Shown here: piece after piece, positions 34,529 through 47,844 of the stretch
Layout of the letters: each line of letters begins with the position of its first letter
How positions within the stretch are numbered: the stretch's first letter is position 1
NCBI GenBank assembly: GCA_018296165.2
Contig: JACKQL020000018.1
Location: 248,001-312,000, forward strand
DNA: 64,000 bases
Source of the DNA: Termitomyces sp. T153
Lineage: Eukaryota; Basidiomycota; Agaricomycetes; Agaricales; Lyophyllaceae
Reading direction: 5' to 3'
Notes under the pieces: model-generated
The model's database searches: none
Told to the model about the DNA's origin: nothing
What the model saw: only the letters and a program-made list of their open reading frames with translations
Made by a program: the position numbers and the translations under genes

Positions 34529-35770
34529 TTACAAGGATTCTTGATATTTTCTTGGCATTGAATTCATGGATGTAGAACTCGGGGGTACGTTGTGGAGAGG
34601 AATGCTATGTGTTGATGATACCTGCCAGTCGAGAATGCCACCGGCAGTTGCGGAAGCGAGTTCCTTCGACCAGGCCCTGTCCTGAGCCATGCGCAATACA
34701 ATGAGCATGCGGGTGATTGCCTATACATCAACCATGATTAATAAAGAAAACAGGATGATAAATTGTGGCGCGCACAAGAACGTGTGGGTAGGGCAAGAGA
34801 AAAGTCGAGCTAGCTGTACTATTACGGGACATGAGAATAACATAGGTCAAGCCCCATATCGTGAAAAAGGCGCCAGACTCGACAATGATGGTTACGAAAC
34901 CTGTATAGAATGATGCATGAAGCTTGCCCATTATTTGCTCAACCTTTGGCCTCATCCTGAACAGCCGGAAAGCAATTCCGATGGAAACGAAAAGGTTCAG
35001 GGACACGCATAGGGAATAGAAAACAGTGGAGTAAAGCGTCGTCTGCGTTGTCCACCATGTGTCCGCAGGCCGTGTTTCAGATATAAGAAGTGGTATAGAC
35101 ATTGCTGGATTGTAGTGGTTTAGGCGAGAGTCCACCGAGGGAGAGAAGCTGCTCCTCACCGACTCTTGAAATATATAGGAGAGATGGAAAGACGATAATC
35201 AACCGGTTAGAGTTCCAAACAACATATAACCGATACAACTGGAGAAGTTTCTGCGTTAACGTGTTAAGGACATCCCCACACAGCATCGCACCATCATGAT
35301 GTCTCCGATCCAGGGCAACAGGGTTACACTGGATACAGAATATGAGTAGGCAAAGACGCTATGGCTGATAACATGAAACATGACGGACCATACTTGACTC
35401 AAGATATGATATTTGTCTGTCAAATGGCCATTCCAAAAATTGTGAGGACCTTCAGGATCGGTGCGATGATCAATGAAGATAGTTTCCGCGAACTTCAAAG
35501 CGCCAGCCATAGCGATAGTAGCCAAACAGAACAACAGCGTCGAATATATCACAATAGCTCCATACATCTTGCCTCGTTTCGGTCTGAAGAACAGCACTTG
35601 CGTTAATTGAGAATACAGCATTATAAGGGCACCTTAATGAGCCGACTAAGTGCTGAAATGAGTGAGATTGAAAGAGAAAGCTCACCATAGGCCAACGTAG
35701 AGACGAGGAGCCCATTGAACAGGGAACGATCTTGACGAAGGTCATCTAGAAGTGTGGGCCCATCCGCCAT
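34529..35770 (-). CDS. fungal multi-TM protein (DUF6533/6534-like)
   Basis: Polytopic membrane protein of unknown function, related in layout to the gene at the left edge. Start MADGPTLLDDLRQDRS at 35770. Exons are joined at: LAYG/ALIMLYSQLTQVLFF (GTGAGC...TTAAG), after TDKYHILSQ (GTATGG...CCAG), after LLYISRV (GTGAGG...CCAG) and after LLPYPHVL (GTGCGC...ATAG). Hydrophobic segments include AIVIYSTLLFCLATIAMAG, LQLYRLYVVWNSNRLIIVFP, YSLCVSLNLFVSIGIAFRLF, FVTIIVESGAFFTIWGLTYV and AITRMLIVLRMAQDRAW. The predicted end is KYQESL with a TAA at 34529-34531; an extra 3' intron after ILDWQ cannot be excluded. No lesion is seen. Confidence 0.7.
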
Positions 35771-38700
35771 TGAGGAAGACGTATGGGCGTTGAAGGTTAG
35801 GGGGGGCACATGGTTGGCAGATGCGCTTGTCGTTATATAAATGACATACAACATAATACATACATACTTGGCTCGTGGACCGGAGGCAATTTGGCGTGAT
35901 GGATCTCAGGGTCAAAGTTAACCCGTCGGGTATCAATTCTCATGGGTGTATTGATGAGCATAGACGATTTTCCCGTTGCCTTTCTCGGCACCCACACTGT
36001 CGATGTAAGTGCTCTCCTCGGAGGATGCCTTTGTGCGTTTAGCTATGAGGCACAATTACCAGATGCGTGGTGCCCCTCGAGACGGGTGATGAAACAATAA
36101 CTTGATTCGTGTCAGCTGTCCATAAACCTCTCGTGTCCACTGGCACGGCTGTTTGACATAGAAAACTATCAACGTGCCAGCAATACTGGATAACTTCCGT
36201 TGAGTTTTGTTCGCCCAATGCTGTTGCACAGCTAAGATCTATCTATATAACAACTTATCTGTAGTAGCCAGTCAAATTTTGACATGAGCGCCAATGGCAG
36301 GATTACCTATAAATCGAGTCTTCCTTTCAAGTTTCCGCAAACGTCGCAATTAATTTACGTCCCCCTATGTTCTCTGCGACTGCGACTAAGCGTGCGCTTC
36401 ACTGCTTATAGAATCCGGTACTGGTCGTAAAACGAGGACGAGGGTATGACCGTGTACGTGACAGGCAGCTTGACTTGTTGCTCTGGGTCCCGGCCCGGGG
36501 TTCAAGAAGCACGCACGTGTGCCGCTTGACGATCGTCGATCATCACACCAGTGACATCGCGGATACCAGTGACGGTCGCGGAGTATTTGGTTCCTTGTTG
36601 TTGTATGTACATCGAGGGTGTTCATTCAGTTCACAACTGTTGAGAGAAATTCAAGCCCCGCCTGATTAACAAGCAGATGAATCGTTCGAACTCTCCCTTC
36701 CACCATATCTCGCTGTAATTTCTAGCGGAACTTGAAAGTTCCAACTGACATCGCGAACTCCTGTGAAACTAGTAAGTATCCTCAATTCTCCGTTCGCAAT
36801 TCACGGAAATTTCCGAATGTCCACAGCGTCGAAACATGTGAATTGAGCGAAAAATTGAGTATCCCTAATGCAACTAAATACATAGATCGTTGAAAATCCC
36901 ACGCGGACCTAGGAGTGGGGCACATTGTGGAACAACTCGCCGATGTCTGCTGCCTGCAACCAATCTAGGTAATCAAACAGTTGATCTAATCGAAATAGAA
37001 GGTTTGAGATATACTCAAAGGGTTGACTATAAGCCGAAATTTGACAACGTAAATGTGGCGTATGGACGGGTACAATAACGATCTTAGTACACATTTTACT
37101 TGACTCAATCATACACCGTATTGCATTTCGCGTGCTTATAGTATTGTGTTACCTCTTCAGCTGCGACGTATGTCCTCTTCCATCGTTGACTCGACCCCAG
37201 CACTCACATTCGAACATCTTGTCTACCAATCTTGTTCGTAAATGCCCGAGAACACAAACTAGAACAGTTGCAAACGTGTTCTGTGCAGCTGGAATAAAAC
37301 AGATATCAGCTGACGAAATGTCAGTTGGCGGTACAAGCCGTAATAGCAGATCGTGCCGGCGAATCGCCGGAATGCCAATTGTCAGACGCAAGCTCGGTCG
37401 TCCGTCAGTATTCTTTTGCTCCACTACCTGTCTAGCTCGTCTGTCAGTGTGGGACACCATGAGTCTATTGATGGTTGTGTATTTCCTGACAGAGGCACAT
37501 TTGAATATGTATGTAACATAAGTCGTAAAATTCTGTCACCCATTGCGTTCGAAGCACCTCAGACAGGAGCCTAGCACATTACGACGTGCTCATTACCTAG
37601 AATTGGTAAAGTATTCTGACTGAAAACTTGGTCCGAGTCGGATGGTGCTGCAAGACTGCGGGTCCCATGGCCATCAGCGGCGCAAAACAGGTTTATCACC
37701 TGGTTAAATATAGTCTGAAACCTCCATACTTGACCAAATATGGTTTCCCAACCATACTTGCCATACTTGGGCCAAATATCAAATCTACCTCTTTGCTAGT
37801 TGAAAATTGTGCAGAGACCATGTCAGCCGGGTAACGAGACATAGTTACGCAAACTCGCCTTGAGGTGATATACTATCTATCCATCAAGAATTACAGAAAT
37901 ATACAAGGGATCCTGGAATTTGAAAAAAAAATCGTGAGTACGAAATCGTGTCAGTTTTCCCGAAAGTGCATCAATGCAGGTTCTGGGCGACAACATTCCT
38001 GATTTGCACGAATGAGAACCACAATACTACCGTCTCATGGCCAAAGATTCCTGGGACTTGTTGGTGAATATTCTCGAGAGCGGCTCCGCGATCGGACATA
38101 GCCATATTTGGTTCAAGGCCGAAATAGATGACGTCGGGTCTTCGATTCTGAAAAGATCAAGACCAAGCCAAAGGTAACGATCTTCAAGTTAGAAAGGAAA
38201 TCCCGTTCTCGAATAGAACATAGAACATGATAGCCTCCGAGTCGTTATTTGAGGCGACGTTTTCAACGAAAAGTTCTCTGTGTGATCTGACAAACTTTTA
38301 CCTGAGAAAGACCTTCTAACTACGATCTGTTCGACCCTGGATGAGACTAAGCGCCGAGTCTTCCGATCTCGCTTCCGAACGGATACATCTATATTTATGT
38401 AACCATTCTCAGGCCGTACTTCACGATACATCTCAGAGATGAAGCAACGGTCTAGCGGGGCTGCTAGGTGAAAAAAAAACTGTAATCACGGGTTGTGAAT
38501 CATGCAGCCCATTTACTGCTGTGATGCTCCACCGAGATTTCCTTGATTTCCCTTTGTAGATACACATAGAGCTGCTGTAACTTGTCTCGTGGAGCAGTGG
38601 TTGTTCGCTTTCAGGCCGAGAGCATACCCAGCTGAGGTTTGACAGGAGAAATTGACTGAGATACCAAGAAAGTGGAAGCATAAAAGTAGTGATATATTTT

Positions 38701-39340
38701 GCTCAGACATAGATAGCCAAGGCAGCATTAGCTAGACAACTTTCCGCAAGCGCGTTTATGCTGTATATTAAGTGTCATCAAGATGGCAACTATGCCCTTT
38801 CTAGTAGCTTTAAAATGTTGGACTTGACGTGACAACCTTTGAACGGATTAGTATGCGAGTATCAATTCATATATTCCAAGTCTAGAATGGCCCACGAGTC
38901 AAGATTTGGCACGGATTGGTTCTTGTATTGCCAGCCCCTTTAAGTTTCTGTCTATCTAACATTGGGCTGTTCATGTTCCCGCTCGACTTATTTCTGGGCA
39001 CCGATTTTGGAGTGAATTAGTCTATTCATACAATGTTGAATTACATCGGATGCACTCGCGCCACACATACCAGAATTAGCGTTCTAATTCTAGCTCAGCC
39101 GAGACCAAAAATCGTGCGATGTGTGCCATCCAAAAATCATACTCACAACGGTTGTACCGCAGAGAACAAGTCTCATTTTCATCGCTGCTGGAACACTTCT
39201 GTACACTCGACGTGTTTGTGCTTTGAACGGCCCGAGTAACAATGACAGGGTATCAAATTAGATTTCGACGGCGGGCAAACAAAGCTCGGAGGAGGCAAGA
39301 GGTCCTAATAACCTAACGTGCATCTTGGCTAGGATTGAGG
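35771..39340. other. 3.6-kb intergenic region, no supported gene
   Basis: Open frames here (for example 37460-37149 minus, 37132-37521 plus, 38431-38189 minus) overlap on both strands without recognisable motifs or convincing splice models. A local AT-rich stretch with repeats of ACCATACTTG / AAATATGG occurs near 37,690-37,780. Small unrecognised genes could be missed. Confidence 0.4.
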
Positions 39341-41627
39341 TCAGCGAAAGAGACTTTTCAACTGAGTCTCTACCGTCTCTGGAGACATCCTCATATCTCA
39401 AATAGATGTCAACTTTCCCAATGCAACAGAACAGGGCAGAAGGAACTTACACTTCTGTGGATCTTAGAAACGACATTCGTTAGCGCAGTCCATAGGAAGG
39501 AGTAAAAAGAGACATACTTTTGTTCTCGCGTTGTTTCTGAGAGAACCTCTGCAGGGAGGGTATCACGAGCTTCACGACCTCCTCACTAATCATCTCTCTC
39601 CCCTCTTCATCATCCTCCATCACTTTCGCGAACTTGTGCCTCTCCATGACTTCCTCCAGCAAGTCGAAGAACCTGTTTAACTTCTCCTTGGTAGCAGAAG
39701 ACTTCAACAAGGTAGACTTCTCTTTCGCCTCGTCTGTTAGCGCCTGTATGAGCGGTGAGAAGTTTGATTCAAAATATGTAGCTTTTGCTGTTCGGAAGTT
39801 GGAGTCAAGATAATCTTTAGCGCTTGGGGGGATGAGGGAAGCTAGAGCCGGGTGGACTGGATCCACTAGGAGGTGGTGACGGAGATATGATACGTTGTTC
39901 AAAAGGAAAATAGAAGCGAATGCGGGTCGTCTCGTTGTTCGAGAGAGGGTGTTCACACTGTTTATGGAAGTTACAACGACGTCATCTATGGACCAATTAG
40001 TGGGATTCTAAAAGTCATCTGGTGAAGATACTCACAGACAAAGTGCTCAAGGAGAACGGTCTCGTCACTCTCACCGGATTTTGTCGTTGCCTTCCCCACC
40101 TGAACACCTTCGCCCATCTTCCAATTGCCGTCACCAAGAGTCAACAGCGCCGACCCGACCGCCGCCTGAACCTGCGGCAGCTTTTGCATATACCTGATCG
40201 TCTAGAGTAACACTTAATCCACGGCTCTCTAGATTCATGCAGCCAACGTACCGATATTGCAAAGTCAGCGAGACCTGTGGATATCAGCTCCCCACCTTTG
40301 CTCATGGCACCAAGCTTTAGGTCCGCAAGGAACTCGGGAAAACTACGAAGGCAGACCGCCCGAAGAATATTGAGCCCGTCCTTGACCTCGTTCACGTCTT
40401 TCCTCGTCTCGCTACCACGTCGTGACAAGAGATCGTCCCACTGAGACTGCATCGATAACATAGACTCGTAAGCTGCGAGTGCAAGGAAAGAGTATTTTGG
40501 GAGAGATTTCTTGACTAGGTTGACAAGAGAGGTCAGGGTCGTGCTGAAAAGTTTGAGTATCGGTGTAAGGAGTGCATTGAACGATGACGCGAGTTTTGAC
40601 GTGCTTGCTAGTGGTGTTAGCTGCGAAAGAAGCTGGTATTCGTCGCTGCACACGATCAACACTAGCTCGACCCATTTGCCGAACTCCTTGCCGGCGGGGA
40701 TGGGTTCGATCGTGTCTGCCCTGTCAATGCATCGTTTCCCTTGGCTTTCGAGACACTTCTGCGCCCAGACGCCTCGCATGTCAGCGTAGCCTCGTTGTGC
40801 GTCCTGGAGCGTCGTCAGAATGGTCTGAGCTGCAGGGTGGGAGGGGTGCGTTGACGGTAGTGGAAGTGTGCGCAGGAAGGCGACCAGCTGTCGTAGTGTC
40901 GCGAGAACATTTGAGGGGAAAGGGACCATTGACCATTCGGCGCCTGGGGCCGGTGTCGAGCCAGACGATACCTCTGCAACGAGTTTAGTGTAGAGTTGAG
41001 TTAATTTCTTAGCACCTGTTTCTACGAGCCGTGCCTGCAAAGCCAGAATCAATCCGAGATTGTGAATTGGGTTGAAAGAACAGACCGTTTGGGCAGTATC
41101 TTGGTCTGTGGATTTGAATGCGATACTAGCGTTCAGACGTTCGACTGCAGACCTGTATTTGTCCAGTTGTCCAGTTTGCGGCCTGTCACGCGTCAGCTGC
41201 CTTTCGAGCTAGTATTAGCGTTCATACCCCCTGAGAATCAAAGCCTCCTCTTCTTCCAAACTTTCAGCACTGCTAGTAACCTGGTCCATCTTACTCAGCG
41301 TCCTGTCGATGTCTACTCTGATCAGAAAAAGCTAACACAATTTGCAAAGCAAACACACTAGAGGCTCTTCGATTCAGGATCTGCGTCGAAGTGTATAATG
41401 GCAAGATGGATTTTTCTAGCTTTGCGAGTCGTGTATCAAAGCTGTCCAGAATAGCTGGTGAGGTGAGTACATAAACCCTTCGAGCTTTTTCCAGAGACGA
41501 ACATATCATGCGTTGAGAGAGTTGACGAGTCTTGTTCAGGTTTTGCTCCAACTGCAATGGCGTTCAGTGAGAGATATAATTGTGTCTCGGAACTCACGAG
41601 CTCAATCTCTGCTGTTTCGTCATCCAT
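39341..41627 (-). CDS. EXO70: exocyst complex subunit Exo70, 613 aa
   Basis: Exo70 binds phosphoinositides and Rho GTPases and tethers secretory vesicles at growing plasma membrane. Ten exons: 41627-41598, 41551-41503, 41454-41359, 41312-41228, 41182-41086, 41034-40252, 40201-40036, 39985-39518, 39462-39451 and 39396-39341. Total 1842 nt, exactly 614 codons. The N-terminus MDDETAEIELLEQNLNKTRQ, then SFDTRLAKLEKSILPL, is characteristic. The C-terminal helical bundle has FASIFLLNNVSYLRHHLL, DSNFRTAKATYFESNFSPL and VVKLVIPSLQRFSQKQRE, ending NPQKYMRMSPETVE...KSLFR, where the family binds phospholipid. Exon nine is 12 nt and encodes most of NPQK; without it the conserved terminus is lost. The 48-nt second intron is a multiple of three and stop-free, so it can be mistaken for coding. 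Confidence 0.92.
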
Positions 41628-42442
41628 ATCAACAGCTCTTCAACTGTCTGGCAGGCCAGAGATCAGGAGTTCATTATGATGACTGTAATCAACAGCTCGC
41701 ATACTCAATCTTGTTTGATATAAGCTGAACCTAACTAGGGAATGAATTGCAGAAGAAGTACAGGCAGAGACGATTGACAGTCAGTTGAAAGCCTGTCAGT
41801 GAGACGGTTGCCGGCCCAATTTACAAGAATAACTATATTTTTATTGATTAGTTTCCTCCCATTCGGCTATCACCGCTCCCAATCTACCTCTCCTGACCCC
41901 GTTTGAGGAGTCCTTGGGAACAAAAATTCTCTATTGTTTACTAACAGTCATGGCCAAAGTAAGAAAAAATCGGGAAATAGTGTCAAAAACTCGAAGTACT
42001 TGTAAATACTTGATAGAAGACAAATAACTCGCTTAACGTGCCATTGTTCTTGCTTGACGGGTGACGCGAACATCTGCAAGTAAATCATGAACAACGATAG
42101 GCTGATATCTGTAACTAGCCTATATCATGCTTCGTCAGATCGTGATCAAAGGACATTTTATATAGTGTTATTTGAATGGAAGGACTCTGGATTCGAAAAT
42201 CTGCAGGGTGTGGACAACTTATATCTAGGCGGTTGATAAGTGCTATTGTTCTCATTAGCCTGGTAACCGTGAAAGGAACTGTCAGTTTGACCTTGATTTC
42301 AGAAGTTATTCCCGGATGGACGCAGACCCGATATCTTAAATTGTTCAATGGACATCCTGGCCCTTTCTTCCAATACTCTCGTTCTCTTTGACGTCTCTTT
42401 CATCATCTTTCCTATCGTTTTCTACCTTCTGCCATTCTGGTA
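41628..42442. other. divergent promoter region between Exo70 and fungalysin
   Basis: No coding stretch is supported. The two flanking genes are transcribed away from each other, so both promoters lie here. A CTTCTTCC / CTCTTT pyrimidine-rich run precedes the fungalysin ATG. Confidence 0.6.
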
Positions 42443-44798
42443 ATGGCGCCTTCTCAAACCCTTTCTCTCTTTGTTATCGTGCTTTGTGCATCTTTCGTTC
42501 ACGCAGCCCCGTGGCCGGCCCATGCTAGGCATGCAACTCACCGTGTCCGACACATTGGACGATCATTACGGGTTAAGGCTTTCCACCCAAAGTCTACTTT
42601 CAAAGTATTTCTCCACGTCCTTCCGAATTGCACGGTAACCTGACTTTTTTTAAGACATTCGGACAGAGTGGTATCGAATCTCCAGTCCCTGAAGGATTCA
42701 GAAATGATCTACTCGCTACACCAGCCCTCAACGACTCTGCGCTTGCTTTCATTCAATCTCACCTTGGCGTCAATGCCTCACAGATTGGCTATCGATCAGG
42801 TTTCATTGGAGTCGATCAGAAGTTCGCCTATGTCAAGCAATACCACGTGAGTAAAGCGTTATAGTCAACGTTGCCTGGTCATTCGGGAAACACCACAGGA
42901 GGGCATTCCATTTTCCAACGCCGTCGCCAACATCGCCTGGAAGAGTGGGAAAGTTGTAGCATTTGGTTCTTCCTTTGTCAATCTCAGTGAGTATTCTTTC
43001 TCAATTAACGAATATGATTTCGACTATCACGGAACAGCCAACATCGCACCATCGACACCGTCTTTGACTGTTGATTCCGTTATCCCCGATGTCGAATCGG
43101 CTCTGGAGGGAACGTACAACGACCATCCTGCGACCCTTGAATATCTAGTACGAGAGGATAACTCTGTCGCGCTCACGCATGTGATTCAAATTCGTAACGA
43201 GACGAGTGGGACATGGTATGAGGCGTTCGTGTGTGCCCACTCTGGAGAGATTCTTTCTGTGACGGACTTCGTCGCTCATGCTTCGGTGGGTGAATTTTAC
43301 AGTCCTTTTTGTTTTGATGACCGAAAATTTTTCAGTATCACGTTCTCCTGATTCATAAAGAGGTCTTCACTGAAGGACAAGAGACCTTGACCGACCCTCA
43401 GGACCTTCTCGCTTCGCCTTTCGGATGGCACAGCGATGGTGACTTCAATTCCACAGATACTAGGTAAAGTACCCTCTACTAAACACCCTTTGCTAGCCCC
43501 AATCCATCTCTTACTGTTATACTTCAGCGGTAACAATGTCGCAGCCTTCGTCTATCGCCAATCTGTAGAAATAGCCAACCAAACTTCACACGGCCTCGTG
43601 TTCGATGTCAACTACGATGACTCTCTAGACCCGACAGTCGCGTCCAACGTCGAGGCTGCAACTGTAAACGCTTTCTATGTCGCCAATACTATCCATGACC
43701 TTACGTACCGATATGGGTTTACGGAGAAGGCATTCAATTTCCAAGGAAACAATTTTGGAAAGGGCGGAAATGATAATGATTTTGTTTTGATGTCCGTTCA
43801 AGATGGGAGGGGGGTCAATAATGCGAACTTCGCCACACCTCCTGAGTACGTATAAGCTTTGCTGACTTATAGTCAGAGATGTACTGACCCTTCATTGAAG
43901 TGGCCAATTCGGGATTTGCAGTATGTTTATCTGGAATATCACGGATCCAAGACGCGATGGAGCGATGGAAAACGATATAGTTGTTCACGAATTGACGCAT
44001 GGTGTGACCAACCGTATGACCGGCGGAGGAACTGGTCGATGCCTTCAAACTCTAGAAGCAGGAGGAATGGGCGAGGGATGGTCTGATGCGATGGCTGAGT
44101 GCGTTTGACGTTTCCTCCCCAATTTCCTATTGACGTTTCTCTGCTCAAGGTGGGTACATCAGACATCGGGGAAGGTCGAGGATTTTGTTCTAGGCCAATA
44201 CGTCACTGATAATTCGAAAGGAATTCGCACTCATCCCTATTCTACCGATCCGTAAGGAGTTATAGCGCGCGTTATATGAGACATAAGATCTGACGTCTGG
44301 GTTTAGCAACGTTAATCCGTTGAGATACTCTAGCCTCACTAAGATTAGTGAAGTCCATGGTATGCTGCGTTATCGTAAAAATCCCAAGTTGATTGATTGT
44401 ATCTCCTTTGCTCTATAGGCATTGGCGAAGTGTGGGCAAATATGCTCCACAATGTTTACGCTGCCCTTGTATTAGAACGTGGTTTCTCCTCAGGAGCTCT
44501 GACTAACCCCAACACCATGGAAGGCAACGTGGTCTTTATGCATCTCTTCCTTGACTCTCTTCTTCTGCAGCCCTGCAACCCTACCTGTACGTAAAACCTC
44601 TCCATGACGCTGGCATTTCGTGTTCATGATACCTCTCTGTCAGTCGTTTCGGCCCGCGATGCTTGGATTCAAGCTGACGAGAATCGTTACAATGGTGCTA
44701 ACAAATGCACCCTGTACAGTGCTTTTGCCAGTCGTGGTCTCGGCCTTAACGCTGGCCCCGACTTTGTCGATAACACCGATGTTCCAGCTGGTTGCTAA
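42443..44798 (+). CDS. fungalysin, secreted M36 metalloprotease, 603 aa
   Basis: Extracellular zinc endopeptidase with an N-terminal signal (MAPSQTLSLFVIVLCASFVH, then AAP), an FTP-type propeptide and an M36 catalytic domain. Eleven exons: 42443-42604, 42655-42846, 42899-42986, 43038-43285, 43336-43463, 43528-43845, 43901-44098, 44150-44251, 44307-44359, 44419-44586 and 44644-44798; 1812 nt, 604 codons. The zinc site is HELTH at residues 408-412, with the third ligand Glu437 in GGMGEGWSD. TIHDLTYRYGFTE and GKGGNDNDFV are also family hallmarks, and the end has ADENRYNGANKCTLYSAFASRG. No lesion. It adjoins Exo70 in a head-to-head pair. In saprotrophs such enzymes digest extracellular protein. 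Confidence 0.95.
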
Positions 44799-45277
44799 AC
44801 GATCATCTAGAACTTGACTTGGCAGTTTTCGAAATGGACATGAATATGGACATGACCAACTTACTTATCATGTGATATAGGTCGATGTATCTTACTACGC
44901 TGAGTTTTCCGGACACTGGCACTTAGTTACTGTAACATAGTTGATGTAAGTATCAGCTTCGAAGCATGTATGTAGCCATTACTTACTATAAGTATGTAAC
45001 CGTTTTTCTGATCAGACGTTGATTGCTTCTGAGCCTCGGCTCACGGCCACGACAAAGGCACGGGTCACAGGTGATCACAAACACGGATCTTTCTCACACA
45101 TTTCTTTCAACAAAGTTATTTTATTCTCCAAAAGCCTTGACTACTTCGCTCGGATAACTGGGCCACTCGTTCGCCTCGGCGACCTTACAGCTCAAGTGTG
45201 GCTCTCCAAAGCCAATTGATCACGCCAAGTTCGCTCACTGCAACAGCAACAGCTGATTCTCAGTTGCTTCGGTTCCC
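44799..45277. other. intergenic gap before NF-YB
   Basis: No gene is supported. It contains the fungalysin 3' flank and the NF-YB promoter. Confidence 0.6.
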
Positions 45278-45850
45278 ATGACTGAATTGCAGCCCATTAT
45301 ACCGGCGCACAATGACGCTTCTAACATTGTCGCGAACGTCCAAGACACTCCAGAACCTGCGCCAATTACAGAGCAAGAGGTGGGCGAGTACAGGGAACAG
45401 GATCGGTTTCTACCTGTGAGTCTCATCCGGTGTCTTATAAACTGTGCCTAATTAGTTCCGCAATAGATAGCAAATGTATCTCGCATAATGAAGGCTTCTG
45501 TACCACCGACAGCAAAAATAGCAAAAGATGCCAAAGAATGTGTGCAGGAATGTGTTTCCGAGTTCATCTCGTTCATCACGTCGGAGGCGGCAGAAAAGTG
45601 CCAGCTTGAGAAGAGGAAAACAATCGGTGGCGAGGATATCCTGTATGCGATGACGACACTTGGATTTGAGAACTATTCGGAAACTCTCAAAATTCATTTG
45701 GCGAAGTTACGGCAGGTGCGTCAAGGGTTTTTGTGCTTTGTGCTCAATGTTGATTCTATATCTCCTTATCAATAGAGTGGTGCTTCTGCGGCCGTAAACA
45801 CCTCGAGACCTGAACAACATATTGAGCCGAGATTGGAAGATGACTCCTAA
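45278..45850 (+). CDS. CCAAT-binding factor subunit NF-YB/HAP3, 153 aa
   Basis: Histone-fold subunit that dimerises with NF-YC and, with NF-YA, binds CCAAT boxes in the nucleus. Three exons: 45278-45415, 45467-45715 and 45776-45850; 462 nt, 154 codons. After an acidic/Pro-containing N-terminus the core begins [17 protein letters not shown] and continues [55 protein letters not shown] and LKIHLAKLR, matching the NF-YB core including the DNA-contacting and NF-YA-recruiting parts. The C-terminal tail is short. The start [13 protein letters not shown] is the first ATG of an open exon. Confidence 0.93.
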
Positions 45851-46440
45851 GTAGCAGACATGTATTGCATTCGAGGTTGCTACAGAGCGCGTCGCTGGCG
45901 GGGTACCCGAGAATCGCCTTCAAGCCTCGTCCGTCTTACACATCTCGCTCATGTTCTACGATTAGAATTGTGTGTATCTTGTGCTATTATTCGTATATTA
46001 TATTGACTACTGCCCTGACGCCCTTCAGAACCCTATGAGAGAGCTTTAGGTGATGGTAGAGACTCGCTAGCATCCGTCCGCTGTCGTTTTTGCCAATTAT
46101 CTAACTTCGATCTGTGCACTACGCCAGGTACTTACGTCTTTGGTTAGCGTTGCCTGCCCGATTTTTGTATGGCTTTGTGACCATACTCGGCGTCTGGGTT
46201 AAGAGGTAGTACATCAGAAGCAATGGTGACAATGCTATAACAGCACGAAACACAGATCTGAATACAGAAACAAATGTGTCAAAAGCGGCTTGACATACAA
46301 ACCCGCCCAAATGCAACTAAAAGGGTCCATTCATGTCCTGCTCATTCACAACTACGGAATCTTCTCTGGTGATCCAAACGATCAAGCCGCTCTTTCGATG
46401 TCTGGTGCCCGGCATGAGGTGCGGATGATACAACGATAGA
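45851..46440. other. intergenic, no supported gene
   Basis: A 65-codon minus frame at 46316-46119 has no recognisable motif. The duplicated unit begins near 46,380. Confidence 0.5.
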
Positions 46441-46960
46441 CTTCAAGATGCTCCTGGTTGCCGCGCGTCAAAACCGCCCTGATGAAAACATCGACATCGA
46501 CAGACGCACTAGTGGCTGACACTTCTCGTACTTTCTCCCAAGACATACGGGATGCTCGCTTTGTGCTCTCAATATTTATTGTCCAACTCGGCTAAGATCT
46601 CTAAAACGGCAGATATTCACACCCTTCGTATGCATATGGGTAGGAACAACCCGGACGTTATACTTCGTTGTTCGTCACGCGGAACAAGAAATAGGTTGAT
46701 GGACCTCCCGCTCACTAGAAGGCGGTAGTCACAGCTGATTCAACTGGAATGCTGGTGTTTCTTCGTAGCACACTTTTTCCATACTCTCATGACTTTTCTG
46801 CATGACCCCGTGTATTTCATCTGGTCTTGAGATAATGGCGCACGATACCGCTTGGGAATGAATCGATTTGAAGTCGCCCTCAACTGATCTGGGAAATGTA
46901 ATTGATCGACCTTCTGGGAAGTACACGAGACGAGGTGAACCATCATTGCAGCTGGACATC
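46441..46960 (+). pseudogene. degenerate copy of the duplicated small hypothetical gene
   Basis: Aligns by eye with the gene at 47845-48411: the splice region CCCAAGACATACG, then MHMGRNNPDVILRCSSRG (compare MYMHSDKPDVILRRSLRN), then CCCGTGTATTTCAT(C/T)TGGTCTTG and ATTGATCGACC. Several frameshifts and stops break the reading, and the portion matching WADIIPAHWKT is lost. It is the left copy of a roughly 1-kb tandem duplication. Confidence 0.7.
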
Positions 46961-47844
46961 AATGAAATTAACCTTCAGAATCATAGTGCCGTGAATGCAG
47001 TATGCGCTAGAATCAAGCCTCAAGTTACATTAGCTGGAACAACTTGATCAGACGAAAACGACACATTCATCATCTGTGTCTTCCCCTATGAAAATCTTTT
47101 TACGTGAGTTCATATGTCTATTCGTGCGCACCGGAAGTTCCTGAACAAATATCAACAGAAAGGTGGAAAAAGACCCCTTGAATTTGTAGAATATCCGAGA
47201 GGACAATCTGAATACAGCACTTGTGTACTTAGTTCAAGACTGATTCATGGGCAGAGTATAAGTGTCTTACGCAAGCCCTGAATACAGCAGATCGACATAG
47301 TCAATGGTCATCGGTCAACGTTCAATATTCAATGACCCTCCGATGATGCTCCAGTCTAGCGAGCCACTAGCGGTAAGTGCTCGATGGTCTTCAAGTTCTA
47401 TTCAGGCGTATGTTATATTGCTCCGCGGCTTGATATGAAAGAGTTGCAGATCAAGAGTAGAAGCTATGAAGAGCACAGTCCATCCGTTGTCGTCATAATG
47501 TGACCGCACTTAAAGCTTTGGAAACCGCTCACGTTTGGTGCCTGACTAAGTGGGAACACACGGCGAGAAGAACGTCTGACATACAACACCATTGATAGTT
47601 CGTTTATAGCAGAGTCTCTGTGCTTATCTGTGTGAATTCAATATGCTTACAATATCGCCTTGCTCCCCTCACTACCAGTGAAATGGTTTTCCCCAGTGAC
47701 GATTCAACGTCAAAAATTGCTCCTTTGATGTTTGGCGCCTAATTGAAAACTCCGAAGTACACAAGAAGCACTGATGGATGACACAGCAGTCTCTAGGTAC
47801 TTAAATCTGCTGCGCTGTGGGGACACCATATCAAGACTCTGCTG

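Noticed and set aside
36430..36560. tRNA-like GGTTCAAG context near 36.5 kb
   Set aside because: No acceptor stem pairing, anticodon arm or B-box spacing could be put together around it.
41455..41502. Exo70 stretch CSSLEKARRVYVLTS as coding
   Set aside because: It is a 48-nt intron; removing it restores the conserved start of the family (RMISILDSFDTRLAK).
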